A DNA stretch of 64,000 nt, taken from assembly GCF_022788695.1 (NCBI RefSeq), contig NZ_CP085154.1, positions 434,001-498,000 on the forward strand. Reading direction: 5' to 3'. The DNA is from Pseudosulfitobacter sp. DSM 107133. Its GTDB lineage: Bacteria; Pseudomonadota; Alphaproteobacteria; Rhodobacterales; Rhodobacteraceae. The notes beneath the pieces were generated by a model. It had not been told where the DNA came from, did not search any database, and saw only the letters and a program-made list of their open reading frames with translations. Made by a program: the position numbers and the translations under genes. This document shows, piece after piece, positions 63,738 through 64,000 of the stretch (within the stretch, counting starts at the first letter, position 1; each line of letters opens with the position of its first letter).

Positions 63738-64000
63738 CCTTTCTTGGCCTGCGTTAACAGAATGAGCATGAGCATTAATGTACGATAGTCTGCTTGCTGG
63801 GTGTCTAACGCAACAAGAAACAGCAAACTTGGCCGTTTCTGCCAGAACGCACCGTTTCCAATCTGGTAAACAGGGTCATTCCGGACAGTTTACAGCGGGC
63901 GCAAGATCGGGCGAACGACAGCCCCCAAAACAGGCACAGCGCTGGCGCAGGTTGATGTTTTCTGCATCAACACGGTTCAAGGTTGTTGCGGTTACAGGAC
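63738..64000. other. Upstream region of luxR to the window edge
   Basis: 263 bp without a supported gene or clear operator. It should contain the luxR promoter. Confidence 0.4.

Overview
The window looks like a chromosomal piece of a marine Rhodobacterales (Roseobacter-group) alphaproteobacterium. The evidence is high GC with strong third-position bias, a monomeric isocitrate dehydrogenase, a Hint-domain protein of the roseobacter type, DUF2834 and DUF1236 proteins, a LuxI/LuxR pair next to a pyrimidine-catabolism cluster, and a short intergenic motif (ending in a GATATTT..CCAAAAGAAG-like string) repeated after gene ends. No database could be searched, so family names rest on motifs read in the translations.

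Layout. 1-4867 (minus): the rod-shape operon mreB-mreC-mreD-mrdA-rodA, running off the left edge. 5107-6805: a VOC protein and an outer-membrane beta-barrel protein. 6903-8621 (minus): leuA behind a Leu/Ile-rich leader peptide and attenuator hairpins. 8785-15032: a secreted 19-unit MORN protein, nadE, an SH3/DUF1236 protein, gltX and a gamma-glutamylcyclotransferase-like protein. 15128-19767: a tandem glycine riboswitch and gcvT-gcvH-gcvP. 20004-23901: a ybbA/ybbP-like ABC system divergent from a TesA-like esterase. 24065-25278: a MarR regulator divergent from a glutathione S-transferase, with two matching operators. 25361-29400: icd, a MYG1-family protein, a GNAT acetyltransferase and tRNA-Arg(TCT).

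29401-50470 is an accessory zone mixed with core genes. It holds two apparently identical direct copies of an IS110-family (IS1111-group) element 16,274 bp apart, several families of non-coding repeats, a DUF1963 protein, an argH operon ending in two tiny lipoproteins and a DUF2834 protein, a TlpA thioredoxin, a Hint protein, an LpxR-like deacylase, a hemerythrin protein, a MarR-controlled RND efflux operon with two adaptors, and a PLP decarboxylase broken by one in-frame stop. 50725-61968: cspA and a complete reductive pyrimidine pathway: preT-preA, a RutR-like regulator, beta-ureidopropionase, dihydropyrimidinase and an ABC importer, with RutR-like boxes in front of preT and of the amidohydrolase. 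62101-63737 (minus): luxR-luxI.

Main novelty. Both IS copies interrupt the same position of a dispersed intergenic repeat. The joined flanks rebuild the uninterrupted repeat seen at 33581, without target duplication. The 3' non-coding part of the element (about 360 nt) contains a 10-nt exact complement of the right target flank of copy 1. This is what a target guide of a bridge RNA would look like, so this is a candidate repeat-targeting, RNA-guided recombinase system.
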